From LMUY01 sp965276785 (lineage in GTDB: Bacteria > Pseudomonadota > Alphaproteobacteria > Acetobacterales > Acetobacteraceae): 64,000 nt of DNA. How positions within the stretch are numbered: position 1 is the first letter of the stretch; each line of letters starts with the position of its first letter. The position numbers and the translations under genes were made by a program. The notes beneath the pieces were generated by a model. That model was given only the letters and a program-made list of their open reading frames with translations. It was not told the origin of the DNA and ran no database searches. This document shows positions 35,266 through 43,927 of the stretch, in pieces. The DNA is taken from NCBI GenBank assembly GCA_965276785.1, contig OZ255629.1:930001-994000 (forward strand). The letters run 5' to 3'.

Positions 35266-36692
35266 TGAACCAGAATTGGTCGCTCGCCATCCCCGAGATC
35301 GTCCTTGCCCTCTGCGCCATGGCCATCCTGGTATTCGGCGTGCTGTGGAAGCGCGGCAACCCGTCGCTCGCCTGCTCCATGCTCAGCCTGGGCGCGTTGC
35401 TGCTCGCGGCCGTGCTGGCGGTCTCCGCCCCCTTAGGCACCGCCTATCACGGTCTGTTCGCGGTGGATCACTTCGCCGTCTACATGAAGCTGCTCATCCT
35501 GGCCGGCGCCGCGCTCAGCCTGGTGCTCGCCATCGACTACAACGTGCAGACCGGCATCGACCGCTTCGAGTTCCCCATCCTCATCTTGCTCTGCACCTGC
35601 GGCATGATGGTGATGGCGTCCGCCGCCAACCTGATGTCGCTCTATATCGGCCTCGAGCTGCAATCGCTCGCCATCTACGTCATGGCCGCGTTCAACCGCG
35701 ACAACCTCCGCTCCTCCGAAGCCGGCCTGAAATACTTCGTGCTCGGCGCGCTCGCCTCCGGCCTGCTACTCTACGGCATCTCGCTGGCCTACGGTTTCGC
35801 CGGCAGCATGGACTTCACCCGCCTCTCCCAAGCCTTCGCCACCGGCACGCCCTCCGCCGGCCTGGTGATCGGCGTTGTGTTCATCGTCGCCGGGTTGGCG
35901 TTCAAGATCAGCGCCGTGCCGTTCCATATGTGGACGCCGGACGTCTACGAGGGCGCGCCCACCCCCGTCACCGCCTTCATGTCCACCGCGCCCAAGGTCG
36001 CCGCCATCGCCCTGCTGTTGCGCGTCTTGGCGGTGCCGTTCGGCCATCTCTCGCCGCAGTGGACCCAGCTCATCGTGCTGATCTCCATCGCCTCCATGCT
36101 GCTCGGCTCGCTGGCGGCCATCGGCCAGGCCAACATCAAGCGGCTGATGGCCTATTCTTCCATCGGCCACATGGGCTACGCGCTGATTGGCCTGGCCGTC
36201 GGCACCCGCGCCGGCATCCAGGGCGTGCTGATCTACATGGTCACCTACGTGTTCATGTCCGCCGGCGTGTTCGGCTGCATCATCGCCATGCGCCGCCGCG
36301 GCACGCCGCTGGAGCGCGTCGCCGACCTCTCCGGCCTCGCCCGCACCGACCCGATGCTGGCACTGGCCATGGCGGTGTTCATGTTCTCCATGGCCGGGAT
36401 CCCTCCGTTCAGCGGCTTCTTCGGCAAGCTCTACGTGTTCTACGCCGCCGTTCAAGCCGGCTATTGGACGCTCGCGGTGATCGGCGTGCTCACCTCCGTC
36501 ATCGGCGCCTACTACTACCTGCGCGTCATCAAGGTGATGTATTTCGACGACGCGCAGCCCGCCTTCGACGCGCGCTCCCCCTCGCTCTCCTTCGTGGCCG
36601 GCGTCGGCGCGCTGGTCACCACCCTGTTCTTCGTCTTCCCCGCGCCCCTCATCGGCGCCGCTCAATCCGCTGCGGCGGTGCTGTTCGGGTGA
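35262..36692 (+). CDS. nuoN: NADH-quinone oxidoreductase subunit N
   Basis: Third antiporter-like subunit, 476 residues with about 14 helices. Seen: YIGLELQSLAIYVMAAF with its Glu, FHMWTPDVYEGAPTPVTAFM and the Lys helix RLMAYSSIGHMGYAL. It closes the nuo set. Its stop overlaps the GTG of the acetyltransferase gene (GTGA), so that gene is on the same transcript. Confidence 0.97.
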   Translation: MMNQNWSLAIPEIVLALCAMAILVFGVLWKRGNPSLACSMLSLGALLLAAVLAVSAPLGTAYHGLFAVDHFAVYMKLLILAGAALSLVLAIDYNVQTGIDRFEFPILILLCTCGMMVMASAANLMSLYIGLELQSLAIYVMAAFNRDNLRSSEAGLKYFVLGALASGLLLYGISLAYGFAGSMDFTRLSQAFATGTPSAGLVIGVVFIVAGLAFKISAVPFHMWTPDVYEGAPTPVTAFMSTAPKVAAIALLLRVLAVPFGHLSPQWTQLIVLISIASMLLGSLAAIGQANIKRLMAYSSIGHMGYALIGLAVGTRAGIQGVLIYMVTYVFMSAGVFGCIIAMRRRGTPLERVADLSGLARTDPMLALAMAVFMFSMAGIPPFSGFFGKLYVFYAAVQAGYWTLAVIGVLTSVIGAYYYLRVIKVMYFDDAQPAFDARSPSLSFVAGVGALVTTLFFVFPAPLIGAAQSAAAVLFG

Positions 36693-37252
36693 CCGCCCGC
36701 AGCGAAATGGAGAAGATGCTTGCCGGCGAGCTCTACTGGCCCGGCGACGAGCAGATCCAAGCCGCCCAGTCCGCGACCAAAGCCTGGCTCCAGCGCTACA
36801 ACGCCCACAGCACCGCCCCCTCTGCCGAGCGGTGGAACCTCCTGCGGGAGCGCCTCGCCGCCGTAGGCGAGGGGGCCGTCATCCGCCCGCCGTTCCAATG
36901 CGACTACGGCTTCAACATCAGCCTGGGCCGCAACGCCTTCCTCAACTTCAACTGCGTCATTCTCGACGTGGTGGGCGTCGAGATCGGCGAGGGCGTCCAA
37001 ATCGGCCCGGCCGTGCAGATCTACGCCGCCGACCACCCGCGCGACCCGGCGTTGCGCCGCCAGGAACTGGAACTTGGCCGCCCGGTCAGCATCGGCGCCT
37101 TCGCCTGGATCGGCGGCGGCGCCATCCTCCTTCCCGGCGTCACCGTGGGGGCGGACGCGATGGTCGGCGCCGGCAGCGTCGTCACCCACGACGTGCCAGC
37201 CGGCGCCACCGTCGCGGGCAACCCGGCACGGCCGCTTCCGAGGAGGGCCTGA
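36689..37252 (+). CDS. Maltose/galactoside O-acetyltransferase-like hexapeptide acyltransferase
   Basis: Acetyl-CoA-dependent sugar O-acetyltransferase of the LacA/Maa class. 187 residues from the GTG at 36689, which gives the family N-terminus SEMEKMLAGELYWPGD. Left-handed beta-helix hexapeptides run from about 70 to 175 (FQCDYGFNISLGRNAFLNFNC, then IGAFAWIGGGAILLPGVTVG and GAGSVVTHDVPAG). The catalytic His is in YAADHPRDP. In many alphaproteobacteria birA occupies this slot between nuoN and coaX; here it is replaced. The stop overlaps the coaX ATG. Confidence 0.88.
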   Translation: MTARSEMEKMLAGELYWPGDEQIQAAQSATKAWLQRYNAHSTAPSAERWNLLRERLAAVGEGAVIRPPFQCDYGFNISLGRNAFLNFNCVILDVVGVEIGEGVQIGPAVQIYAADHPRDPALRRQELELGRPVSIGAFAWIGGGAILLPGVTVGADAMVGAGSVVTHDVPAGATVAGNPARPLPRRA

Positions 37253-38061
37253 TGCTCCTGGTGGTGGACGCCGGCAATACCAACATCGTCTTCGCCGTGC
37301 ATGACGGCCAGTCCTGGCTCGGCAACTGGCGCATCCGCACCGACGCGCAGCGCACCTCCGACGAATACGCCCCCTGGCTGCTCAGCCTGCTCCAACATCG
37401 CGGCGTCAAGCCCGCCGCCATCTCGCGGGCGGTGATCGGCACCGTGGTCCCGGCCGCACTCTACCACCTGCGCCGCCTCTGCCGCGACTGGTTCGGCGTG
37501 GAGCCCCTGGTCGCCCGCTCCGAGCTCGACTGGGGTTTCGACATCAAGGTCGACACCCCAACCGAAGTCGGCGCCGACCGGCTGCTGAATGCCCTGGCCG
37601 CGCACCAGGCCTATACCGGGCCGCTCATCGTGATCGACTTCGGCACCGCCACCACCTTCGACGTGGTGGATGCTACCGGCGCCTATGTCGGCGGCGTGAT
37701 TGCCCCGGGCATCAATCTCTCGCTCGAAGCGCTGCATCAGGCCGCCGCCCGCCTGCCGCGCATCGGCATCGGCCGCCCCCAGGCGGTGATCGGCCGCTCA
37801 ACCGTGCCGGCGATGCAGTCCGGCCTGTATTGGGGCTACATCGGCATGATCGAGGGCTTGGTCGCCCGCATCAGCGCCGAGTTCGAGGCCCCGCTGAAGG
37901 TGCTGGCGACGGGAGGGCTGGCGCCGCTGTTCTCCGAGGGCACCACCGTCATCGGCCATATCGACCCCGATCTGACATTGGACGGGCTGCGGCTGTTGGC
38001 GGAGCGGAACCCAGCCCCCACATTGCCCAAGGATCGGACCAGATCCTTCGAAGGCACCTAA
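37252..38061 (+). CDS. coaX: Type III pantothenate kinase
   Basis: First step of coenzyme A synthesis, phosphorylating pantothenate. 269 residues from the ATG at 37252, with AGGAGGG just upstream. Type III signatures: VVDAGNTNIVF with Asp6, GADRLLNALAAH, DFGTATTFDVV and PGINLSLEALHQAAARLP. It overlaps the acetyltransferase stop and is one base ahead of rnj. The coaX-rnj pairing is typical of alphaproteobacteria. Confidence 0.96.
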   Translation: MLLVVDAGNTNIVFAVHDGQSWLGNWRIRTDAQRTSDEYAPWLLSLLQHRGVKPAAISRAVIGTVVPAALYHLRRLCRDWFGVEPLVARSELDWGFDIKVDTPTEVGADRLLNALAAHQAYTGPLIVIDFGTATTFDVVDATGAYVGGVIAPGINLSLEALHQAAARLPRIGIGRPQAVIGRSTVPAMQSGLYWGYIGMIEGLVARISAEFEAPLKVLATGGLAPLFSEGTTVIGHIDPDLTLDGLRLLAERNPAPTLPKDRTRSFEGT

Positions 38062-38062
38062 T

Positions 38063-39709
38063 TTGAACGCTGTGACCAACGACCTTGCCTTCCTGCCCCT
38101 GGGCGGGACGGGTGAGATTGGCATGAACCTCAATGTCTATCGCTGCGACGGCCGCTTCCTGGCGGTCGATTGCGGCATCGGCTTCGGCGGCTCCGAACAC
38201 CCCGAAGTGGACGTGATGATGCCCGACCCGGCGTTCCTCGCCGAGCGCCGCGCCAGCCTGGTCGGCCTGGTCATCACCCACGCTCATGAGGACCATGTCG
38301 GCGCCGTGGCCTATCTCTGGCGCCAGCTCCGCTGCCCGATTTACTCGACACCCTTCGCCGCCGCCGTGCTCCGCCGCAAGCTGGGCGAGGCCGGCCTGGC
38401 CGGCGAGGCCCGCGTGACGGTCATCCCGCCCGGCGGCAGTTTCGATCTGCCGCCGTTCGATTTGCGCTTCATCCCCGTCACGCACTCCATCCCCGAGGCA
38501 CAGGCGCTCGTGGTGCGCACCCCCTACGGCACCATCCTGCACACCGGGGACTTCAAGCTTGACCCCAACCCTCTGGTGGGCAGCCCAACCAACGAGGAGG
38601 CCTTCCGCGTTTTGGGCGACGAGGGCATCCTGGCCATGGTGTGCGACAGCACCAACGCCATGGTGGAGGGCCATTCCGGCTCCGAAGCCGAGGTCCGCAC
38701 CACGCTCACTGCGTTGGTCCGCGCCTTGCGGGGCCGGGTCGCCGTCACCTGCTTCGCCAGCAACGTGGCACGGGTGGAGACCGTGGCGCTGGCCGCGCGC
38801 GACGCCGGCCGCTCGGTGGTGCTGGTCGGCCGCTCGCTGCGCAACCTGGAGGCGGCGGCGCGGGAATGCGGCTACTTGAAGGACGTGCCGGAGTTCCTGC
38901 CGGAAGACGCCATCGACGTGGTGCCCGACGACAACCTGCTAATCCTGGTCACTGGCAGCCAGGGCGAGGCCCGCAGCGCCCTCGCCCGCATCGCCAACGA
39001 CACGCACAGGAACGTGGCGCTCGGCGAGGGCGACACGGTGGTGTTCAGCAGCCGCGTCATCCCCGGCAACGAGCGGGCCATCGGCACCGTGCAGGACAAC
39101 CTGGTACGCCGCGGCGTGAAGCTGATGACGGCGGACGACCACATGATCCACGTCTCCGGCCACCCGGCCCGCGACGAGTTGCGCCGGCTTTACGCCCTGG
39201 TCCGCCCCACCTACGCGGTGCCCGTTCATGGCGAGTGGCGCCACCTTTCGGCGCATGCCGCGCTGGCGAAAGAGGCCGGATCGACGCCGATCATCCTGGA
39301 GGACGGCGACGTGCTGAGCCTCTCCGGCAACCGCCCGGAAGTCACCGACTCAGCGCCGGTCGCCCGCTTGGTGCTGGACGGCAATCGGCTGGTGCCGCTG
39401 CAGGGCGAGGTGTTGGCAGCCCGGCGCCGCATGCTGTTCAACGGCATAGTGCTCGCCAGCGTGGCGGTGGATCAGGAGGGCACGCTGCTCGGCGCCCCGA
39501 AGCTCAGCGCCCCCGGCCTGTTCGACGAGGACGACCCGGAAAGCGAGCGAGTGGTGCGCGAATTCGCCGCCTCGTTCGAGGGTTTGCCGGCCTCGCTGCG
39601 CCTGGACGACGCGGCACTGCTGGATTCCGCCCGGGCGGCGCTGCGGCGCGCACTGGGCCGGCGCCTGCAAAAGCGTCCTCTGGTGGACGTGCATCTCTTG
39701 CGGGTCTGA
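38063..39709 (+). CDS. rnj: Ribonuclease J
   Basis: Metallo-beta-lactamase RNase with endo- and 5'-3' exonuclease activity in rRNA and mRNA maturation. 548 residues from a TTG start at 38063 (MNAVTNDLAFLPLGGTGEIG). The metal site HAHEDH is at 73-78 (HxHxDH), and HTGDFKLDP and VSGHPARDEL mark the beta-CASP and second metal regions. The TTG start and coupling to coaX are odd but the reading is clear. The stop overlaps the next ATG. Confidence 0.95.
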   Translation: MNAVTNDLAFLPLGGTGEIGMNLNVYRCDGRFLAVDCGIGFGGSEHPEVDVMMPDPAFLAERRASLVGLVITHAHEDHVGAVAYLWRQLRCPIYSTPFAAAVLRRKLGEAGLAGEARVTVIPPGGSFDLPPFDLRFIPVTHSIPEAQALVVRTPYGTILHTGDFKLDPNPLVGSPTNEEAFRVLGDEGILAMVCDSTNAMVEGHSGSEAEVRTTLTALVRALRGRVAVTCFASNVARVETVALAARDAGRSVVLVGRSLRNLEAAARECGYLKDVPEFLPEDAIDVVPDDNLLILVTGSQGEARSALARIANDTHRNVALGEGDTVVFSSRVIPGNERAIGTVQDNLVRRGVKLMTADDHMIHVSGHPARDELRRLYALVRPTYAVPVHGEWRHLSAHAALAKEAGSTPIILEDGDVLSLSGNRPEVTDSAPVARLVLDGNRLVPLQGEVLAARRRMLFNGIVLASVAVDQEGTLLGAPKLSAPGLFDEDDPESERVVREFAASFEGLPASLRLDDAALLDSARAALRRALGRRLQKRPLVDVHLLRV

Positions 39710-39972
39710 TGGGCTGGTTTACTGCTTTCATCGTCTACGTGCTGATCTGGTGGACGGTGCTGTTCGCCGTGCTGCCGTTTGGCGCCAAACCCGTGGCGGA
39801 CCCGCGCGACGCGCCGGGCGGCTGGCGCGGCGCCCCCGAGCGTCCGCGACTGCTCCGGGTCGTCGTGATCACCACGCTGGTGGCGGCAGTGCTTTGGCTC
39901 GGAGCCGTGGCACTAATCCATAGTCCTTATCTCAGCTTCCGAGACATGGCCGCGAAAATGCCGGACGATTAG
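39709..39972 (+). CDS. DUF1467-family small membrane protein
   Basis: 87 residues with two membrane helices (residues 5-24 and about 48-68) separated by a Pro/Arg-rich loop (PFGAKPVADP, GAPERPRLLR). This matches the DUF1467 pattern, found between rnj and proS in many alphaproteobacteria. Function unknown. The ATG overlaps the rnj stop, and it is probably the last gene of the nuo-to-rnj transcript. Confidence 0.85.
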   Translation: MGWFTAFIVYVLIWWTVLFAVLPFGAKPVADPRDAPGGWRGAPERPRLLRVVVITTLVAAVLWLGAVALIHSPYLSFRDMAAKMPDD

Positions 39973-40093
39973 GCAAACGCACCCGCAACTAGCGCCTATG
40001 CCCATTTTCTGCGCGGCTTTGGTTTCGCGAGCTCATTATTCCCGCCGTGCCACTCGATTTTCTCTAGGATTTTTTCGAATGGAAGCCGATCAT

Positions 40094-40126
40094 CACGGCA
40101 GGACGAGGGCTCCTCGTTCTGCCGTG
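40094..40126. terminator. Strong hairpin downstream of the DUF1467 gene
   Basis: A 15-base arm CACGGCAGGACGAGG pairs with 40112-40126 with a single G-T pair and a loop of three bases. No T-tract follows on the plus strand. It may be a transcription end, a processing site or a second hairpin helping the terminator at 40153. Confidence 0.5.
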
Positions 40127-40152
40127 TGACTGGCGTTTCCTCCCTAAACTTG

Positions 40153-40187
40153 GCCCGCTGCATCTATCAAGATGCGCGGGCATTTTT
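40153..40187 (+). terminator. Intrinsic terminator of the nuo-coaX-rnj transcript
   Basis: GCCCGC and GCATC pair with GATGC and GCGGGC around loop TATCAA with one bulged T, followed by ATTTTTG. This is a textbook stem plus U-run. It lies between the DUF1467 gene and proS, so proS probably has its own promoter further down in the 484-bp gap (39973-40456), whose remaining sequence shows no gene. Confidence 0.8.
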
Positions 40188-40210
40188 GTCTCTACCTGAT
40201 CACGCTTCTG

Positions 40211-40238
40211 TTGTCACCCAATAACGTAAAACTATCAC
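40211..40238 (+). promoter_or_regulatory. Possible proS promoter
   Basis: TTGTCA at 40211-40216 and TATCAC at 40233-40238 with a 16-base spacer, in the AT-richest part of the gap and about 220 bases before the proS ATG. The -10 match is weak. Confidence 0.3.
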
Positions 40239-40456
40239 GCATACCCCATGTAAAAACGCTTGATTCCGTGTGCTGCGCCGCAGCATTGGTTGGCAACAAT
40301 ACGAACCACGACGGCACAGGTCAGAGCACAAGACCCTCGGCAGAAAGTCCAACAGTAGCCACTCCGCCTGATAACCCGCCCCTGATTCGGCAAGGCTGGC
40401 GCAACACCGACCCCGCTTGTAGGGTCCGGCGCCTGCCTCCGGAGCTTGTCACGCCG

Positions 40457-41770
40457 ATGCGACTGTCCCGCTCTCTGCTCCCCACCATGAAGGAAACGCC
40501 CGCCGAGGCGCAGATCGCCTCGCACCGGCTCATGCTGCGCGCCGGGTTGGTCCGGCAGACCGCGTCCGGCATCTATGCCTGGCTGCCGGCCGGCTTGCGC
40601 GTGCTGCACAACATCGCCGCCGTGGTGCGCGCCGAGCAGGACGCGATCGGCTGCCAGGAAGTGCTGATGCCGACCATCCAGCCGGCCGACCTCTGGCGCC
40701 AATCCGGCCGCTACGACGCCTATGGCCCCGAAATGCTGCGCATCCGCGACCGCCACGAGCGCGACCTGCTCTATGGCCCCACCAACGAGGAGATGATCAC
40801 CGAACTGATGCGCCAGTCGGTGAGTTCCTACCGCGCTTTGCCGCAAATCCTCTACCACATCCAATGGAAGTTCCGCGACGAGGTGCGCCCCCGCTTCGGC
40901 GTGATGCGCGGGCGCGAGTTCCTGATGAAAGACGCCTACAGCTTCGACCTGGACTACCCTGGCGCCGTATTGAGCTACCGCCGCATGATGCTGGCCTATA
41001 TGCGCACCTTCCAGCGCCTCGGCGTGAAGGCCATCCCAATGGTAGCCGACACCGGCCCGATCGGCGGCGACCTCAGCCACGAGTTCATCATCCTCGCGCC
41101 CACCGGTGAAAGCGGCGTGTTCTTCGACGCGGCGTTCGAGGAAATCGACTGGCTCAGCGCCGACTACGATGCGGCCAAGCCGGAGGACCTCGAACGTTTC
41201 TACACGTTGATGACCGGCCTCTACGCCGCCACCGACGAAAAGCACGACGCGGCGGCTTGGGCGCAGGTGCCACCCGAACGCCGCCGCGAGGGCAGGGGCA
41301 TCGAAGTGGGACACATCTTCTATTTCGGCCGCAAATACAGCGCTTCGATGGGCATGACCGTCGCGGCGCCGGATGGCTCGCAGGTGGCGCCCGAGATGGG
41401 CAGCTACGGCATCGGCATCTCCCGCCTGGTGGGTGCGGTCATCGAGGCCAGCCACGACGACGCCGGCATCATCTGGCCCGACAGCATCGCCCCGTTCCGC
41501 GCCGCTATCCTCAACCTCAAGCAGGCCGACCCGGCGACCGGCGCCATCTGCGAGACGCTCTACGCCAGGCTCGGCTCCGCCGCGCTCTACGACGACCGCG
41601 ACGAGCGCGCCGGCGTGAAGTTCGCCGACGCGGACTTGCTGGGCCACCCCTGGCAGCTCGTGGTCGGCCCCCGTGGCGCCCCCAGCGGCCAGGTCGAGCT
41701 GAAACGCCGCGCCACCGGCGAGCGCGCCGAGTTGAGCCTGGACGACGCGCTCACGCGCGTGCTGGCGTGA
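40457..41770 (+). CDS. proS: Proline--tRNA ligase
   Basis: Class II synthetase, 437 residues from the ATG at 40457 (MRLSRSLLPTMKETPAEAQ). Motif 2 is in FRDEVRPRFGVMRGREFLMKD and motif 3 in GSYGIGISRLVGA. It lacks the long editing insertion of the E. coli-type enzyme between motifs 2 and 3, which is typical of alphaproteobacterial ProS (about 440 residues). The frame is open upstream to 40172 but that leader looks non-coding. It precedes lolC, with a repeat pair between them. Confidence 0.96.
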   Translation: MRLSRSLLPTMKETPAEAQIASHRLMLRAGLVRQTASGIYAWLPAGLRVLHNIAAVVRAEQDAIGCQEVLMPTIQPADLWRQSGRYDAYGPEMLRIRDRHERDLLYGPTNEEMITELMRQSVSSYRALPQILYHIQWKFRDEVRPRFGVMRGREFLMKDAYSFDLDYPGAVLSYRRMMLAYMRTFQRLGVKAIPMVADTGPIGGDLSHEFIILAPTGESGVFFDAAFEEIDWLSADYDAAKPEDLERFYTLMTGLYAATDEKHDAAAWAQVPPERRREGRGIEVGHIFYFGRKYSASMGMTVAAPDGSQVAPEMGSYGIGISRLVGAVIEASHDDAGIIWPDSIAPFRAAILNLKQADPATGAICETLYARLGSAALYDDRDERAGVKFADADLLGHPWQLVVGPRGAPSGQVELKRRATGERAELSLDDALTRVLA

Positions 41771-41792
41771 ACGCGGCCACAAACATCGTCAC

Positions 41793-41824
41793 CGTCATGC
41801 CCGTGCTTGACACGGGCATCCACG
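41793..41824 (+). repeat. 32-bp palindromic repeat, copy 3
   Basis: Same ends (CGTCAT...ATCCACG) and same loop CTTGA as copy 1. Stem ATGCCCGTG/CACGGGCAT is perfect but different in sequence. It lies 22 bases after the proS stop. Confidence 0.85.
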
Positions 41825-41949
41825 CGGTCCGGCTGGACAAGGCGGCGCAAGGACTTGCACGGTCGTGCGGCCCCGGGGTGCGGCATGTGACGTAAGCCCC
41901 GTTTTGCCAGCGCTTTTCACGCTGCGGGCGACGTCACTTGTGGGTCTGC

Positions 41950-41981
41950 CCTGGATGGCAGGGTCCAGCCCTGCCATGACA
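41950..41981 (-). repeat. 32-bp palindromic repeat, copy 4 (inverted)
   Basis: On the minus strand it reads TGTCAT, stem ATGGCAGGG, loop CTGGA, CCCTGCCAT, then CCAGG. It is inverted relative to copy 3, 125 bases away, repeating the nuoK-nuoL arrangement. The 233-bp proS-lolC gap shows nothing else. Confidence 0.75.
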
Positions 41982-42003
41982 ATCGAACGCAACAAAGGAT
42001 AAC

Positions 42004-43257
42004 ATGATGTTCGGCCCGTTTGAGCGGATGGTCGCCGCGCGCTACCTGCGGGCGCGGCGAGGCGAGCGCTTCGTCTCCGTCATCGCCGGGTTCAGCCTGG
42101 TGGGGATTGCGCTCGGCGTCGCCACCCTCATCATCGTCATGTCCGTCATGGGCGGCTTCAAGACCGACCTGCTGAACCGCATCCTCGGCTTCAACGGCGA
42201 CCTCGGCGTCTACGGCCTCGGCAAGCCGCTCACCGGCTTCGACGCCGACGTCGCCCGCATCAAGGCCGTGCCCGGCGTAGTCAGCGCCATCCCCGTGGTG
42301 GACGGCCAGGTCCTGCTCACCGACGACCGCGGCAACAACACCGGCGGCTACGTCCGCGGCATCCGCCCGCAGGACCTGCGCAGCCTCGGCACCGTCAGCG
42401 GCCACATCGAGGCTGGCTCGCTCGACGGCTTCCAGGGTGACGACGCCATCGCCATCGGCGCCACCCTGGCGCAGCGCTTCGGCCTCGGCATCGGCAGCAA
42501 GCTCACCCTGGTCTCGCCCCAGGGCGCCGCCACCGCGTTCGGCACCATCCCCCGGGTGCGCGCCTACACCGTGGCGGCGATCTTCCAGGTGGGGATGAAC
42601 GAATACGACAGCGGCTACGTGTTCCTCCCGCTGCAGGCAGCGCAGGTGTTCTTCCAGCAGCCGGACCAGGCAACGCAGATCGAGGTGAAGAGCGCCGACC
42701 CCGACAGCGCGCGCTCCGTCGGCCGCGCCATCCTCGCCGCCCTGGGCGGCCAATCGGTGCGGGTGGTCGATTGGCAGCAGACCAACAACAGCTTCTTCGC
42801 CGCCGTCCAGGTGGAGCAGAACGTTATGTTCCTCATCCTCACCCTTATCATCCTGGTGGCGGCGTTCAACGTGGTGAGCTCGCTCATCATGATGGTGAAG
42901 GACAAGACGCAGGACATCGCCGTGATGCGCACCTTGGGCGCCCGCCGTGGTGCCGTGATGCGCATCTTCCTGATGGTGGGCGCCTCCGTGGGCGTCACCG
43001 GCACCGTGGCCGGCACGCTGCTCGGCGTGGTGTTCTGCCTCAACATCCAGCGCATCCAGGGCTGGGTGGAGGCCGCCACCGGGCATACCGTGTTCGACCC
43101 GACCGTGTATTACCTGTCCCATCTCCCCGCCAAGCTGAACTGGCACGAGGTGGGCCAGATCATCGCCATGGCGCTGCTGCTGTCTTTGCTGGCAACGCTA
43201 TACCCCTCCTGGCGCGCCGCCCGCACCGACCCGGTGGAGGCGCTGCGGAATGGCTGA
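42004..43257 (+). CDS. lolC: Lipoprotein-releasing ABC transporter permease LolC/LolE
   Basis: Inner-membrane part of the LolCDE machine that extracts outer-membrane lipoproteins for transfer to LolA. 417 residues. One N-terminal helix (SVIAGFSLVGIALGVATLIIVMSVM), a large periplasmic domain, then three C-terminal helices of the FtsX type. The ARYLRARRGERFVSVIAGFS start is characteristic. Alphaproteobacteria usually have a single LolC/E hybrid called LolF, and no second permease is seen here. The stop overlaps lolD by eight bases. Confidence 0.95.
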   Translation: MMFGPFERMVAARYLRARRGERFVSVIAGFSLVGIALGVATLIIVMSVMGGFKTDLLNRILGFNGDLGVYGLGKPLTGFDADVARIKAVPGVVSAIPVVDGQVLLTDDRGNNTGGYVRGIRPQDLRSLGTVSGHIEAGSLDGFQGDDAIAIGATLAQRFGLGIGSKLTLVSPQGAATAFGTIPRVRAYTVAAIFQVGMNEYDSGYVFLPLQAAQVFFQQPDQATQIEVKSADPDSARSVGRAILAALGGQSVRVVDWQQTNNSFFAAVQVEQNVMFLILTLIILVAAFNVVSSLIMMVKDKTQDIAVMRTLGARRGAVMRIFLMVGASVGVTGTVAGTLLGVVFCLNIQRIQGWVEAATGHTVFDPTVYYLSHLPAKLNWHEVGQIIAMALLLSLLATLYPSWRAARTDPVEALRNG

Positions 43258-43927
43258 GCCCCTGGTATTGCAGGAGGTTCACCGCACGTTCCGCACCGGC
43301 GACGCCACTTTGGAGGTGCTGCGCGGCGCCTCGCTCACCCTGCACCCCGGCGAGATCGTAGCCTTGGTGGCGCCTTCGGGCACTGGCAAGTCCACCCTGC
43401 TGCACTTGGCCGGCCTGCTGGAACGCCCCGACCGCGGCGCCGTGCTGGTAGACGGCCGCGACGCTGGCACCCTGCCGGACGTAGCCCGCACCGCCATCCG
43501 GCGCGACGCGATCGGCTTCGTCTACCAGTTCCACCACCTGCTGGGTGAGTTCAGCGCGCTGGAGAACGTGGTGCTGCCGCAAATGATCGCCACCCGCCCC
43601 CGCCGTGACGCGGAGGCTCGGGCGCGCGACCTGCTCGGCACGCTCGGCCTCTCGGCCCGCGTGGGGCATTTGCCCGGCAAGCTCTCCGGCGGCGAGCAGC
43701 AACGCGTGGCGATTGCCCGCGCGCTGGCCAATGCGCCGCGCGTGCTACTGGCCGACGAGCCCACGGGCAACCTCGACGTGGCGACCTCGGGCGTGGTGTT
43801 CGATGCGATGCTGGAGGCGGTGCGGGGGCAGGGCGTGGCGGCGCTGATTGCGACGCACAACCCGGACTTGGCGGCGCGAATGGACCGCCGTGTGACGTTA
43901 CGGGATGGATTGGTGGTGGCAGCTTAG
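43250..43927 (+). CDS. lolD: Lipoprotein-releasing ABC transporter ATPase LolD
   Basis: ATPase partner of the permease just upstream. 225 residues. Walker A APSGTGKST, the LolD Q-loop FVYQFHHLLGEFSALENV, signature LSGGEQQR, Walker B VLLADEPTGNLD and the H-loop ATHNPDL are all intact. The normal downstream neighbour dnaE lies 8.8 kb away behind an accessory island. The stop overlaps that of the convergent Uma2 gene by four bases. Confidence 0.97.
   Translation: MAEPLVLQEVHRTFRTGDATLEVLRGASLTLHPGEIVALVAPSGTGKSTLLHLAGLLERPDRGAVLVDGRDAGTLPDVARTAIRRDAIGFVYQFHHLLGEFSALENVVLPQMIATRPRRDAEARARDLLGTLGLSARVGHLPGKLSGGEQQRVAIARALANAPRVLLADEPTGNLDVATSGVVFDAMLEAVRGQGVAALIATHNPDLAARMDRRVTLRDGLVVAA

Noticed and set aside
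40172..40456. Extension of proS upstream of 40457
   Set aside because: The leader translates to a Pro/Thr-rich sequence unlike ProS and begins inside the terminator hairpin.
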